Assembly (NCBI RefSeq): GCF_001641615.1 | Contig: NZ_LRRU01000010.1 | Coordinates: 1 to 64,000, forward strand | Length of the DNA: 64,000 nucleotides | Reading direction: 5' to 3' | Source of the DNA: Pseudoalteromonas gelatinilytica | GTDB lineage: Bacteria; Pseudomonadota; Gammaproteobacteria; Enterobacterales; Alteromonadaceae | Shown here: one piece after another, positions 16,738-26,420 of the stretch | Layout: every line of letters begins with the position of its first letter | Numbering within the stretch: the first letter of the stretch is position 1 | Made by a program: the position numbers and the translations under genes | Notes under the pieces: generated by a model | Seen by the model: the letters and a program-made list of their open reading frames with translations, nothing else | Database searches by the model: none | What the model was told of the DNA's origin: nothing

Positions 16738-19700
16738 ATGATGAGCCCCCCTAATTTTCACTCCATAAAGTATTTAAAACAATTATTACTAGCGACAAGT
16801 CTTGTCGCTTTAACCGCTTGTGGTGGAGGCGGTGGAGGTGGTGATGACGATGATGATACCCCTCCTGTCGCGACAAACAAAAATCCCACGGTATCTATTA
16901 GTAGTGATAGCAGCGTAACAGAAGGCGGCGAGTTAGTCCTACAAGCGACGGCAACAGACAGTGATGGCACAATTGCAAGTTATGCATGGCAGCAAACATC
17001 AGGTCCAGAGTTAACACTTAGCGGAAGCGATACAAGTAAACTTACGATCACCGCACCAGAAATTGAAGAAGATGCAGATGTTGCTGTTTCATTGACTGTT
17101 ACTGATGATGATGGTGCTACCGCCACAGCTAAGGTAACGATTGAACTGAAACGTAAAGTGCTCAGTGTAACGATTACCGGTATTGTAACGGATGAGCCGA
17201 TTATTAACTCAAGTATAGTGGTACAAATTGGCGACGAACAATTTGCGATTACCGCTGATGCAGAAGGTCGCTATAGCGTAAACATTGAGGTTGATGACTC
17301 AGATGCCGCTGAACTGGTTAAGCTGGTGGCGCTAGGTAATAACGCCATTGACCCAGGTGTTGAGTTTGTATCCCAGTTGAAATCAATCGCAACGCTTATT
17401 TCACAAGCGGGGGCAGATGGCACATTAAGCAAAGATGAAAACTTCGGTGTAAACATTACTAATGTTAGTACTGCAGAGTTTGCACTTTTAAGCCGCGATG
17501 GTACAGACATCGACTCTGAACAGGCATTAGATGACGCTTTGCTCGCCGTTGATGCTGATGAAAAACTGCTACTTGCAGCGTTAATCAAGATCATTGTCGA
17601 TAATGATGACTATGAACTACCAGAGGGGGTCGATACGACCCTTGATTTAATATCCAGTGCAGAACAAATTGATGACTTTATAAATACAGTTGAAAGCCAA
17701 GATCCTGGATTAATCGACAGTACAAAAGAAGAGATTAAAGATGATGATGAACTCGTTGATCAAACAATCAATAATCTTACTGGCAATTATTTATTAATGC
17801 AGCCGCAATACTATCGCACCTCAGTTGGGCAGTTTGAGTTTAATACTGATGGTAGCGGATATGTTAGTTTGCTGGATGTTGATACTGACTTTAGTTGGTC
17901 GCAACAAGATCAAGACATCACGATTACACTAGCTGAGCCGGCATTGATGAGTTGCTTTGTGATTACTGATGCAAACAATGAACAGCAAGATGCCTGTGAG
18001 TACTTAGTTGAGTTAGATCTAACGATTCTTTTAGAGAACGACGCAAACAGAACGGTCGAATTTTTCCGCAAAAGCGAAACTCGCCTAACCAGTTCAGATG
18101 TCGTGTATAGAACCACAGAATCGAATTATAACGCGACCCTTATTGAACAACAGCAAACACTTGCTGTGACGGCTGATGAACTTATTGGTACTTGGGTTAT
18201 AGATAACTTAAGTGAGTTTGGTGGTTACAGTAGTGCTGTCAGCATTGAGCTAGTTTCTGGTGGTACAGGGACGCTCACAGATAATGATAACGCGCCTGTT
18301 AGTGTGGCTTGGCAAGTTGATGGAAATCAACTACTAATAACCAATAGCGCAGAAGATATCAGTTATGACATCGCAATTTGGCTCGTTAAAAATGTACAAG
18401 TTGGCTATCAATTTGCGGCATCACTTGAAGCGAAAGCTGATGATAGCTCGCGTACTGTCACTGGTTTAATGGTGAAGGATAATCAGCTTTCATTTACTAA
18501 AGCTGATCTATTGGGTAAATGGACTGTTTATCAGGGCTATAACTCACCACAAACAGACCTTCATTATGATGTGTATGATGATGGTTTAATGAATTTTAAC
18601 TTGAATCAGAACTTCCGTTCATGGCAAGTGAGTAGTGAGGGAGTGTTCTTACGCCACAACTATTATACAAGTAATGGCGTTCAACCAATCTGCCCTGAAG
18701 GCGAAGTTTGCCAAGTATACAGTGAATTCTCGCAGCGATTATTAGCGACTAATAATGGCCAAAACTTTACCTATCGCAAATATCGCTTTTTTAACTACGA
18801 TGGTTCGGAGCGTGTCGAAGATTATTCATCTCACCTACGTAATTTTTCTGTATCAGATGAGTATGGGGTAACCAAATTCGCACCTTATTGGTTAGAAGAA
18901 AACGCAAGTTATGATGATAATGGCTACCCAATTACAACTAACTACATTGAACTCTATACAGCAAGAGAGCTCGGTGTAGAAACCATTAAAATAGCGACTA
19001 TTTATGATGAGATGACGGCTGAGTATAGCCATCAAATCACCTTTACTTATCTTGGTGTGGTCAATCAATACGACTACAGTTTAGCATCAGGCAAGTTACT
19101 ATTTGGTAGCATGCAAGCAGAAGTGAGTGATTTTGATCGACACTTCTTAACCATTTGTGTTTATGAGCAAGCAGGTACATGTACTGAAGATGCTAAACAA
19201 GCGTGGTACTTTGATAAGGCAATGGCTGAAGAGCAAGTTGTTATAGAGCGCCCAGCAACGGATCATCCATTAGATGGGGCTTGGCAGCTTGCTGATGAAC
19301 CTGATGTTGCGGTGATTATTCGTGACGGAAAGTGGTTACAAATTCAAGCAATGGACGACCCTGATGACGATACCGCATTCCCAGGCTATGAAATTGGTGA
19401 TTTTACTTGGAATGAAACAACAGGTGCATTTGTTGTCACTATTACAGAAGATACCAATGGTAGTTTTGGTATTGATGATGCCGGTAGTATCGTTGCCAGT
19501 GTTGATAGGGATACGCTGACATTCGATATTGAAGGTGAGGGTATTATCACTTTAAGTAGAATCTACAGCGAATCAAATCCGTTGATAGGGGGTTATACAT
19601 ATGGCTCTTACGATGGTGATTTCTTTATTGGCGTATTTAAAGAAGATGGTACTTTCTTAGAACTTGCTCATGATACAGAGTTTAATGAGTTAGGTATCTC

Positions 19701-20241
19701 AGGTGGTTACTATACCTATGATCCAGAAACTCAAAAAGTAGAGGTTGATTTCTATGTGAAAACCTATGGTGATCCCATTGAACAAGCTGACCCTTACTTT
19801 ATTGTTAAACCACAAGGTAACTTTATGCAGTTTAAAGATGGCGATGATTTTGGCCTCTTTGAACGAGTGACCCGAGTGATTGACCAAGCAGCCTTTACTG
19901 AAGCAGATCTCGTTGGCTCACATGTATTCACTTTTATGGCGGATGATGGCAGTGGTTTAGAAACCTCTAATGTCGTTATAAGCAATGATGGTACTGCAAC
20001 ATTTGAATTAGATGGTGAAGTACGCTCTGCAGAGTGGGTATTAGATCTTGGGTCGTTGATGATGTATAGCGAACCAACAGCTACACAAAATTATGGCTAC
20101 GGTGTCATCATGACGCCTGTGATAACCATTGATGGTGGCTTTAGTGTAGCGACGCTAGGTTTTGAAGTACCTGAAATCTATGATGATAATGATGATCCCG
20201 AACTACATACTTTTGTATCGGGCAGTTTAATTAAGCAGTAA
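16738..20241 (+). CDS. Large acidic lipoprotein with PKD-like domain and lipocalin-like repeats (paralogue of 56714-60718)
   Basis: This 1167-aa predicted lipoprotein has a lipobox at Cys28 (ALTAC), a Gly7/Asp5 linker and a PKD/Ig-like domain (~48-138: NPTVSISSDSS...VTDDDGATATAKV). A segment shared with the 1334-aa protein follows (~140-345: TGIVTDEPI, a GxYS carboxypeptidase-regulatory-like strand pattern, NFGVNITNVSTAEFALL, VDADEKLLLAALIKIIVDN). The rest is a chain of beta-rich modules built on G-x-W...G-x-G...W (LIGTWVIDN, LLGKWTVYQ, LDGAWQLAD) that resemble lipocalin-like repeats. AAGGA lies 5 bp before the ATG. It is likely outer-membrane anchored. Function unknown; a small paralogous lipoprotein follows. 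Confidence 0.75.
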   Translation: MMSPPNFHSIKYLKQLLLATSLVALTACGGGGGGGDDDDDTPPVATNKNPTVSISSDSSVTEGGELVLQATATDSDGTIASYAWQQTSGPELTLSGSDTSKLTITAPEIEEDADVAVSLTVTDDDGATATAKVTIELKRKVLSVTITGIVTDEPIINSSIVVQIGDEQFAITADAEGRYSVNIEVDDSDAAELVKLVALGNNAIDPGVEFVSQLKSIATLISQAGADGTLSKDENFGVNITNVSTAEFALLSRDGTDIDSEQALDDALLAVDADEKLLLAALIKIIVDNDDYELPEGVDTTLDLISSAEQIDDFINTVESQDPGLIDSTKEEIKDDDELVDQTINNLTGNYLLMQPQYYRTSVGQFEFNTDGSGYVSLLDVDTDFSWSQQDQDITITLAEPALMSCFVITDANNEQQDACEYLVELDLTILLENDANRTVEFFRKSETRLTSSDVVYRTTESNYNATLIEQQQTLAVTADELIGTWVIDNLSEFGGYSSAVSIELVSGGTGTLTDNDNAPVSVAWQVDGNQLLITNSAEDISYDIAIWLVKNVQVGYQFAASLEAKADDSSRTVTGLMVKDNQLSFTKADLLGKWTVYQGYNSPQTDLHYDVYDDGLMNFNLNQNFRSWQVSSEGVFLRHNYYTSNGVQPICPEGEVCQVYSEFSQRLLATNNGQNFTYRKYRFFNYDGSERVEDYSSHLRNFSVSDEYGVTKFAPYWLEENASYDDNGYPITTNYIELYTARELGVETIKIATIYDEMTAEYSHQITFTYLGVVNQYDYSLASGKLLFGSMQAEVSDFDRHFLTICVYEQAGTCTEDAKQAWYFDKAMAEEQVVIERPATDHPLDGAWQLADEPDVAVIIRDGKWLQIQAMDDPDDDTAFPGYEIGDFTWNETTGAFVVTITEDTNGSFGIDDAGSIVASVDRDTLTFDIEGEGIITLSRIYSESNPLIGGYTYGSYDGDFFIGVFKEDGTFLELAHDTEFNELGISGGYYTYDPETQKVEVDFYVKTYGDPIEQADPYFIVKPQGNFMQFKDGDDFGLFERVTRVIDQAAFTEADLVGSHVFTFMADDGSGLETSNVVISNDGTATFELDGEVRSAEWVLDLGSLMMYSEPTATQNYGYGVIMTPVITIDGGFSVATLGFEVPEIYDDNDDPELHTFVSGSLIKQ

Positions 20242-20248
20242 TTTTCTG

Positions 20249-20282
20249 AGCCTAGTAGCAGCAATGCTACTGGGCTTTTTTG
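20249..20282 (+). terminator. Hairpin terminator between the two lipoprotein genes
   Basis: AGCCTAGTAGCA pairs with TGCTACTGGGCT around a GCAA loop (one internal mismatch), followed by a T-run. It may reduce, rather than abolish, read-through to the small lipoprotein gene 13 bp downstream. Confidence 0.7.
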
Positions 20283-20294
20283 AGGAGTTAGTTT

Positions 20295-20666
20295 ATGAAA
20301 GCGTTATATTTCTCAGTATTACTTCTTACCCTTAGTGGGTGCCAAACGATGGATGCAATGCAAGAAGACATTAGCGATTTAAGTAATAGTTTGTTTTCAA
20401 GTGAAGATATGAGCGAAGAATCACAAGATGCATTCTTAAAAGCACAAGAGGCATTTTATGAAGCCGACAATGTTCGTAAGAAACATGCGCAATTAAATGC
20501 TCAAGAACGAAGCTTATGGGTCGAGTTAGAAGATGATTACAACATCTTATTAGCTGCGCCAAGTAAAGCCACTGAGAAGGAATCTTACTTTTCAGACTCC
20601 ACACTTGCAGACAGCGTTATGATGCAGAGTTTAAAGTTTATTGAGCTGGTCGAAAAAGGCGAGTAA
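20295..20666 (+). CDS. Small lipoprotein, short paralogue of 55604-56605
   Basis: This 123-aa predicted lipoprotein has its lipobox at Cys16 (LSGCQ). Its whole mature length aligns by eye with the first ~130 residues of the 333-aa lipoprotein at 55604: C-x-T-x-D-x-x-Q-x-D-[IL] after the lipobox, AFxKAQ, a [KR]x[LV]W[AV]xLE core, and an LFSSDT/YFSDST stretch followed by a DxxMxQS match. The longer paralogue's ~200-aa coiled C-terminal half is missing. GAGGAG lies upstream as RBS. Function unknown; it follows a large lipoprotein just as its paralogue precedes one. Confidence 0.75.
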   Translation: MKALYFSVLLLTLSGCQTMDAMQEDISDLSNSLFSSEDMSEESQDAFLKAQEAFYEADNVRKKHAQLNAQERSLWVELEDDYNILLAAPSKATEKESYFSDSTLADSVMMQSLKFIELVEKGE

Positions 20667-20736
20667 TCGAAACTTCGCTTAAAAGATTGAAAAGTTTATG
20701 TTACAACGACACTAACATTACTTTTTAGTTACAAAC

Positions 20737-21351
20737 ATGACTGAACTTTACCATTGGTTTGATTTAATCGGCGTAGCCGTGTTTGCTGTTTCTGGAACGC
20801 TATTAGCGTACGACAAAAAAATGGATGGCTTTGGGGTTGTTGTGTTAGCCACAGTCACTGCTATCGGGGGGGGGACTGTGCGCGACGTAATTTTAGATGT
20901 ACCCGTATTTTGGCTACATGATCAAAGCTACTTCTGGGCTATATTACTTTCTGTATTTGTTACCACTCGTTTAATCAATAAACAGCGATCGATTTCACTC
21001 AATGCACTACAAGTGGCAGATGCTTTTGGTTTAGCATTTTTTGCGGTGATGGGCGCACAAAAAGCCATGCTCGCAGGCATGCCTGATACCACCGCAATTA
21101 TTATGGGGGTGATCACAGGCTGCTTTGGTGGCGTTATCCGTGATGTGCTCGCTGGAAATATGCCGATGCTATTAAAGGGCGAGCTCTATGCTATCACCTG
21201 TATCGCAGGTGGAATTGTTTACACGCTAAGTATCTCACTGGGTTTCGTGACCGAAATGGCCATGGTATTAGCCATGCTAATGACCTTATCACTGCGTTTA
21301 GCTGCAATGAAATGGCAGCTGACATTACACGTTTTTAAATATCCCGACTAA
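20737..21351 (+). CDS. TRIC-family cation channel (UPF0126 family)
   Basis: This 204-aa inner-membrane protein has about six to seven hydrophobic segments arranged as two repeats, each with a glycine-rich motif: AIGGGTVRDV in the first and CFGGVIRDVLAGNMP in the second. These GG(G/V)xxRD motifs define the bacterial TRIC (trimeric intracellular cation) family, as in E. coli YicG/YadS; characterised members conduct K+. It stands alone between the small lipoprotein and comM. Confidence 0.88.
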   Translation: MTELYHWFDLIGVAVFAVSGTLLAYDKKMDGFGVVVLATVTAIGGGTVRDVILDVPVFWLHDQSYFWAILLSVFVTTRLINKQRSISLNALQVADAFGLAFFAVMGAQKAMLAGMPDTTAIIMGVITGCFGGVIRDVLAGNMPMLLKGELYAITCIAGGIVYTLSISLGFVTEMAMVLAMLMTLSLRLAAMKWQLTLHVFKYPD

Positions 21352-21368
21352 GCTTAACCTAAGGATGA

Positions 21369-22901
21369 ATGATAGGGACATCATGGATCGTGTCTTTAGC
21401 TAGAATATTTTCACGTGCACAAGTGGGCGTGCAAGCTCCTGAAGTAATTGTAGAAGTACACTTAGGAAACGGCTTACCTGCTTTTCATATCGTTGGCTTG
21501 CCTGAAGCGTCAGTCAAAGAGTCAAAAGACAGAGTGCGTAGCGCACTCGAAAACTCACAGTTTGGTTTTCCAGATCAACGAATAACCGTCAACCTTGCGC
21601 CCGCTGATTTACCTAAAGGAGGTGGCCGTTTTGACTTGGCTATTGCTGTGGGTATTTTAGTCGCCTCAGGGCAAATAAGCTGCCCTGATATTCATCGTTA
21701 TGAGTTTTACGGAGAGTTGGCTTTAAATGGTGAGGTAAGAGGGGTAAATGCTATTTTGCCTTCGGTGTTAGGAGCGAAAGAGCAGGGTCGTTGTTGTTTC
21801 TTACCCGCTGAAAACGATAATCTCGCAAGCCTTGTTTCGGGCGTTTCTCGAAAAGCTGTTTACTCCTTACAAGATGTCTGGAATGACTTATTAAATCAGC
21901 AACCTCTGCCACTTAATATTAGCTACCCAGAGCAGCAGTCGCAGCGCGAATCACTGCTTGATTTAAGTGACGTGAAAGGCCAACCAGGTGCCAAACGAGT
22001 ACTCGAAATAGCCGCTGCTGGTGGCCATAATTTATTGTTTCTTGGCCCTCCAGGTACTGGCAAGTCAATGCTTGCCCAGCGTATGCCAACGATTATGCCA
22101 ACCATGTCGGATGATGAAGCAATTAGTACTGCTGCGCTATATTCGATAATTGGTCAGTCAGTTGATTTATCTAATTGGCGTGAACGGCCCTTTAGAAATC
22201 CACATCATACTTGCTCTGCTGTTGCCCTTGTTGGTGGCTCTTCGAACCCTAAGCCGGGGGAGATCTCCCTTGCTCATAATGGCGTATTGTTTTTAGACGA
22301 GCTGCCCGAATTTGAGAGAAAGGTGCTCGATTCACTGCGTGAACCAATGGAAACGGGCGTGGTGACTATATCGCGAGCGGCCCGACAAATGGAATTTCCA
22401 TCGCAATTCCAGCTAATCGCCGCATTAAACCCTAGCCCCACAGGAAGCCATACTGATAAGCGTGCAACGCCAGATCAAGTATTGCGGTACTTATCTCGGG
22501 TGTCTGGACCATTTATCGATAGGATTGATTTACAAATTGAGCTGCCGAGACTCACCAGTAGCCAATTACAGAGCACGCAAGTAGAAGAAAGCAGTGAACA
22601 AGTAAGAGCCAGAGTCGAAAGAGCTTATGCAATTCAACTTAACCGACAAGGCAAAGTGAATGCGCGCTTGAACAATAAAGAAATGAGTATTCATTGTGAG
22701 TTGGCAGCAGCTGAGCTGCAGTTTTTAGCAAAAGCCAGTGAGAAACTGGCGTTATCACCACGCTCGTATCATCGCATTATCAAGGTTGCACGCACAATTA
22801 GCGACTTGAAAGCACAGCCAGCAATTACCTTAAATGAATTAAAAGAGGCGCTGAATTATCGCGCCTTTGAACGGTTAATTAGCCAATTAACGCAGTACTA
22901 G
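21369..22901 (+). CDS. comM: YifB/ComM family AAA+ ATPase (Mg-chelatase-like)
   Basis: This 510-aa protein belongs to the ComM family, hexameric helicases that promote branch migration during natural transformation. Domains: N-terminal ChlI-like region (VEVHLGNGLPAFHIVGLPE), AAA+ core with Walker A GPPGTGKS and Walker B GVLFLDELPEF, sensor ALNPSPTGSH, and a C-terminal Mg-chelatase segment (LSPRSYHRIIKVARTIADL-like). An AAGG precedes the ATG used here. Homologues usually begin near MSLA, so a GTG start at 21390 (V-S-L-A-R-I) is a plausible alternative. Confidence 0.92.
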   Translation: MIGTSWIVSLARIFSRAQVGVQAPEVIVEVHLGNGLPAFHIVGLPEASVKESKDRVRSALENSQFGFPDQRITVNLAPADLPKGGGRFDLAIAVGILVASGQISCPDIHRYEFYGELALNGEVRGVNAILPSVLGAKEQGRCCFLPAENDNLASLVSGVSRKAVYSLQDVWNDLLNQQPLPLNISYPEQQSQRESLLDLSDVKGQPGAKRVLEIAAAGGHNLLFLGPPGTGKSMLAQRMPTIMPTMSDDEAISTAALYSIIGQSVDLSNWRERPFRNPHHTCSAVALVGGSSNPKPGEISLAHNGVLFLDELPEFERKVLDSLREPMETGVVTISRAARQMEFPSQFQLIAALNPSPTGSHTDKRATPDQVLRYLSRVSGPFIDRIDLQIELPRLTSSQLQSTQVEESSEQVRARVERAYAIQLNRQGKVNARLNNKEMSIHCELAAAELQFLAKASEKLALSPRSYHRIIKVARTISDLKAQPAITLNELKEALNYRAFERLISQLTQY

Positions 22902-22909
22902 CAAGCTTG

Positions 22910-23614
22910 CTAAATAGATAGCATGTAGCCTTTGCCGCGAACGGTAACGATACGTTTTTGGTCTTTTTCATCGCTTAACTTTTTACGTAAGCGGCCAATC
23001 AGCACATCAACGGTACGATCACTTGGGCTCCAGTCAGGCTGGCCAATTTCTTCGGAAATTTTTTCACGTGATGTCGCTTTACCGGCATTTGCAATAAGGC
23101 AAATAAGTACCTTGTGCTCTGCTTCGGTCAGACGTGATTCTTCACCATTAGGGGTGATCAAGGTGCGGTTATCTGGGTGTAGTTTAAAGTCGGCATATTC
23201 AATAAACTCTTCACTCTCATCATCTTGCTGAGAGCCTTTTATGCGCTTAAAAAGAGCGCGCATTCGCAGTTCGAGTTCAAGTAAGTCAACCGGCTTGCAA
23301 ATGTAGTCATCGGCACCTTGTGCAAGACCAGCAATACGGTCAGCTTGCGAGTCACGACTAGATAGCACAATAACGCCAATATCCGTCAGTGCATTAAGTT
23401 CTTTGGCAAGCAAAAGCCCATCGCGTTTTGGTAACACAATGTCGATAACGGCTAAAGAAATTGCTTCTTTTGATGACGCACGCGATTGCACAATGCTTAA
23501 TGCATCGGCCCCCGTTGAATCTACCTCAATATTAAACTCAGTTTCTTTAAAATGATTAAGAATGCGCTTAACGAGTAGTTCGTCGTCTTCAACCAATAAA
23601 ACTTGAATAGTCAT
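22910..23614 (-). CDS. OmpR/PhoB-family response regulator (orphan)
   Basis: This 234-aa regulator has a receiver domain (acidic pair ED-D at 9-11, phospho-acceptor Asp58 in AVIDIVLPKRDG, switch Ser-Ser in VLSSRD, Lys in ICKPVD) and a C-terminal winged-helix DNA-binding domain (RLTEAEHKVLICL, then DRTVDVLIGRLRKKL and VRGKGYML). No histidine kinase is adjacent. I chose the ATG at 23614 because the protein then starts MTIQVLLVEDD; an in-frame GTG five codons upstream is also possible. Confidence 0.88.
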   Translation of the reverse strand: MTIQVLLVEDDELLVKRILNHFKETEFNIEVDSTGADALSIVQSRASSKEAISLAVIDIVLPKRDGLLLAKELNALTDIGVIVLSSRDSQADRIAGLAQGADDYICKPVDLLELELRMRALFKRIKGSQQDDESEEFIEYADFKLHPDNRTLITPNGEESRLTEAEHKVLICLIANAGKATSREKISEEIGQPDWSPSDRTVDVLIGRLRKKLSDEKDQKRIVTVRGKGYMLSI

Positions 23615-23779
23615 TCGCTTTAATTTCACACTTGATTTGTTGTTATGTTAGCACTGTATGGCAAAGGCTGAGAAGTGTCATAGCGAGGTTTGTAACTATT
23701 TCTTACAATTTAATGGCTTAGCAATAGTTGAAAAGAATGACAGCTGAGCACTCACAGCGTGCCCAGCCAAATGATTAAA

Positions 23780-26275
23780 CTACTTTTCAGGATAAAGGTA
23801 TTGCCACCATTGTGGCTGATCTTTTAAGTTTTTATCGAAATAAGCCAACATGGTATTCCACCAGTCGAAGCGTTTATCACGAGCAAAAATTTGGTGATCT
23901 GCACCTTTGTACTCAATCAGGTCAACATCTTTACCTAATAACTTTAATGCCGTGTACATATTGTGGCTTTCACCAACCGGTACGTTGGTATCTGAATCAC
24001 CATGAAGGAGTAATAACGGCGTTGTTACTTTGTCAGCATGAAAAACCGGGCTGTGTTGGCTGTAAAGTGTAGGATTGTTCCACGGGTAGCTATTTTTAGA
24101 TGCTTCAGCTGAGTATAAGTAACCCCACCAACCTTGACCCCAATACGAGGTGATATTTGAAATCCCTGCATGGGCAATCGATGCACTGAAAATATCCGTT
24201 TTAGTTGCGAGTAGCATGGTCATAAAGCCGCCGTAAGAGGCCCCTAAATTACCCACACGTTTGCTATCTACAAAGTTATATTTATCTAAAAAGGCTTTAG
24301 TACCGTCGATGATATCGTTGGCAGTGTATTCACCCCATGCGTTGACGTGTTTAGCTGAGAACTCTTGGCCAAAGCCTGTTGCGCCAGTAGGTTGCACAAC
24401 GTAAACAACATAGCCATGCTCAGCCCATAAGTTAAACGGGTAACGGCCTGTAAAGCCACGAGTTACTGGCGATGTACCACCATAATAATAAACCAGTGCA
24501 GGGTATTGTTTATTGCTATCTAAATCATGGGGTAAATAAACTCGCCCCTTTATTTCAATGCCATCTTTATTAGTAAAGTTAAACTCTTCCAGTGAGGCTA
24601 CTTGCGTATTTTCATAGCCAATTGGTTTAGAATCCCACACTACTTTAGCGCGACCCTTACCTAAGCTGAGTTGTTTTAACTGCTGAGGTGTTGACGCTGT
24701 GGTGCCGGTAACCAAAATGCGTGGGGTACGCTCGTTTGAGTAGCTAAATTGCTCCACAACATCAAAGCCCGTATTCACTTTATTAAAACGCTTTTTGCTC
24801 AAGTCGAATTGATAAAGTTGTACGGTATCTTGCTCGGTAACTTTAATAAGCGCATCACCGTTTTCAAGCACATTTAACTGGCCGATAGCCGGGTTAAACT
24901 CTTTACTTAGTGCACTGGTTTTTTTACCGTCACGGCTTAGCAAATAAAGTTGACCGTCATAGTTATTAGCAAGCATACCTTCAGGAAGGTTACGACCTAA
25001 GCCATTGTTAAAATCTGGACCGGCAGTGACATAAATTCCGTCGTCAGTATATTTAGCTTGATTAAAGGTATTGTATTGACCAAGTACCGTGATAGCCGAT
25101 GAAGCTAGGTTTAGCTCAACAAGCTCTGTTGCTGGCTGTGGTGATAGCTGCATTGCTTGTGCTGAGCGGCTCATCAAAACGTGGCCGCTTTTAGCGTCAA
25201 AATCTTCAAGTGAATGGCTAAGCGGGCCTTGGCTTAATATTTTGCTTAAACCAGTTGCGATATCGAGTAAATAGACTTGCGACGTGGTACGAGCATAAGA
25301 CCAACGGTCTTGCAGGCCTTGGTAATGCTTAGTGAGCTTGCCATTGTCTGTTGGAGACTTCGACCAACTAAAAATTAAGCTGTTGTTATCGAAAAACTGA
25401 AAGCCACTTGCACCCGCGAGGTTTTTAGCAATGACGCTAAGTTGCATGGTTTTCAGGTTTAAACGTTTAAGCTCGCCATTTAATAAATACACTAAGCTTT
25501 TGCTGTCTGGGCTCCAAGTAATGTTACTCGGTTGGGCTGATTCAAAGCGATAAAGCGTATTGCTTTTTGCGTCTTTAAGCTCAGTAACATATTGCGCTTG
25601 ATTAGCGGTTGCATCTTCGTAATGACGTTGGCTGGTAATGAAGTAATCGCCATTTGGTGCCATTGAAATATAACTGACCGTTGGCGCATCGAATAATTGC
25701 TTAGCTGACAAACCGTGTTGTTGTTTAGCACTAAATTGCACTGCATCTAGTTCAGACTTAGCCGTAAAATCAAGCTCAACCTCATTCCAGTTAGCTACTT
25801 GCTCAGTGATGATAACAAACTGGTGATCGCCTTGGCTTAAAGCTAGCTCATAGCTTTTATTTTTTTCTGTTTGCTTTTCACCATCAATAAATAGCTGCGC
25901 GTTTTCAATGCCTTTAAGCGTTAATGAGCCTTGGCTAAAGCGTGCAGTTGAGGCGGTAAATTTGAGTGCCTGTAAACCACCAAGTGTTAGCGCACTCACT
26001 TTGTCGAATGATTGCCAGTCAAGCTCATTGCCAAATACGCGTATGCTATCGCCGCTTTTTTGCAAGCTAGGTAATAGGTTAGCAATAATGGCATCGCGAT
26101 GATCCGTTTGATATGGCTTAAGTTGCATATCTTCGCCAAGAGGGCCAATAAATTGCACCGCTGATTTATCAATGGCAGCGGCCATTGCTGTATTACTTAA
26201 CGCACATAACGCTAATGCACTAAATGTTGTTTTTAGCTTGGCTGATTGGCTTAGCCAAGTAGTTGAAAGTGTCAT
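23780..26275 (-). CDS. Exported S9-family prolyl oligopeptidase-like peptidase
   Basis: This ~831-aa exported serine peptidase has a signal peptide (TTFSALALCALSNTAMA), a WD40-like beta-propeller with TolB-type strands (GDYFITSQRHY; NITWSPDSKSLVYL) and a C-terminal alpha/beta-hydrolase domain. The catalytic set is visible: nucleophile in GASYGGFM, Asp in HGDSDTNVP and His in GADHQIF. It probably degrades peptides in the periplasm or outside. The start at 26275 is preferred over the upstream codon at 26314 because AGGCGA precedes it and the signal peptide then begins properly. It is divergent from the CNNM-type gene. Confidence 0.88.
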   Translation of the reverse strand: MTLSTTWLSQSAKLKTTFSALALCALSNTAMAAAIDKSAVQFIGPLGEDMQLKPYQTDHRDAIIANLLPSLQKSGDSIRVFGNELDWQSFDKVSALTLGGLQALKFTASTARFSQGSLTLKGIENAQLFIDGEKQTEKNKSYELALSQGDHQFVIITEQVANWNEVELDFTAKSELDAVQFSAKQQHGLSAKQLFDAPTVSYISMAPNGDYFITSQRHYEDATANQAQYVTELKDAKSNTLYRFESAQPSNITWSPDSKSLVYLLNGELKRLNLKTMQLSVIAKNLAGASGFQFFDNNSLIFSWSKSPTDNGKLTKHYQGLQDRWSYARTTSQVYLLDIATGLSKILSQGPLSHSLEDFDAKSGHVLMSRSAQAMQLSPQPATELVELNLASSAITVLGQYNTFNQAKYTDDGIYVTAGPDFNNGLGRNLPEGMLANNYDGQLYLLSRDGKKTSALSKEFNPAIGQLNVLENGDALIKVTEQDTVQLYQFDLSKKRFNKVNTGFDVVEQFSYSNERTPRILVTGTTASTPQQLKQLSLGKGRAKVVWDSKPIGYENTQVASLEEFNFTNKDGIEIKGRVYLPHDLDSNKQYPALVYYYGGTSPVTRGFTGRYPFNLWAEHGYVVYVVQPTGATGFGQEFSAKHVNAWGEYTANDIIDGTKAFLDKYNFVDSKRVGNLGASYGGFMTMLLATKTDIFSASIAHAGISNITSYWGQGWWGYLYSAEASKNSYPWNNPTLYSQHSPVFHADKVTTPLLLLHGDSDTNVPVGESHNMYTALKLLGKDVDLIEYKGADHQIFARDKRFDWWNTMLAYFDKNLKDQPQWWQYLYPEK

Positions 26276-26420
26276 AGTTTCGCCTGTTGAAGGTAATTTA
26301 AACCAATATAGCACGCTGCAAATTACCCAAAAAGTGCTCTGCGTTAGATTGCAGTCGGGTTTGAGCTTGTGGTTTTCAATTGCTATGGTGAGCAGGTTAA
26401 CTTTTTTAAGAGGGCTCAGC

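Noticed and set aside
17271..17594. Minus-strand serine-rich frames inside the large lipoprotein and other acidic genes
   Set aside because: They are antisense shadows of Asp/Gly/Thr-rich coding sequence with no RBS or recognisable domain.
26172..26420. N-terminal extension of the CNNM-type protein
   Set aside because: The frame is open back into the divergent peptidase gene, but the extension lacks family similarity and an RBS; the GTG at 26421 has a strong AAGAGGG.
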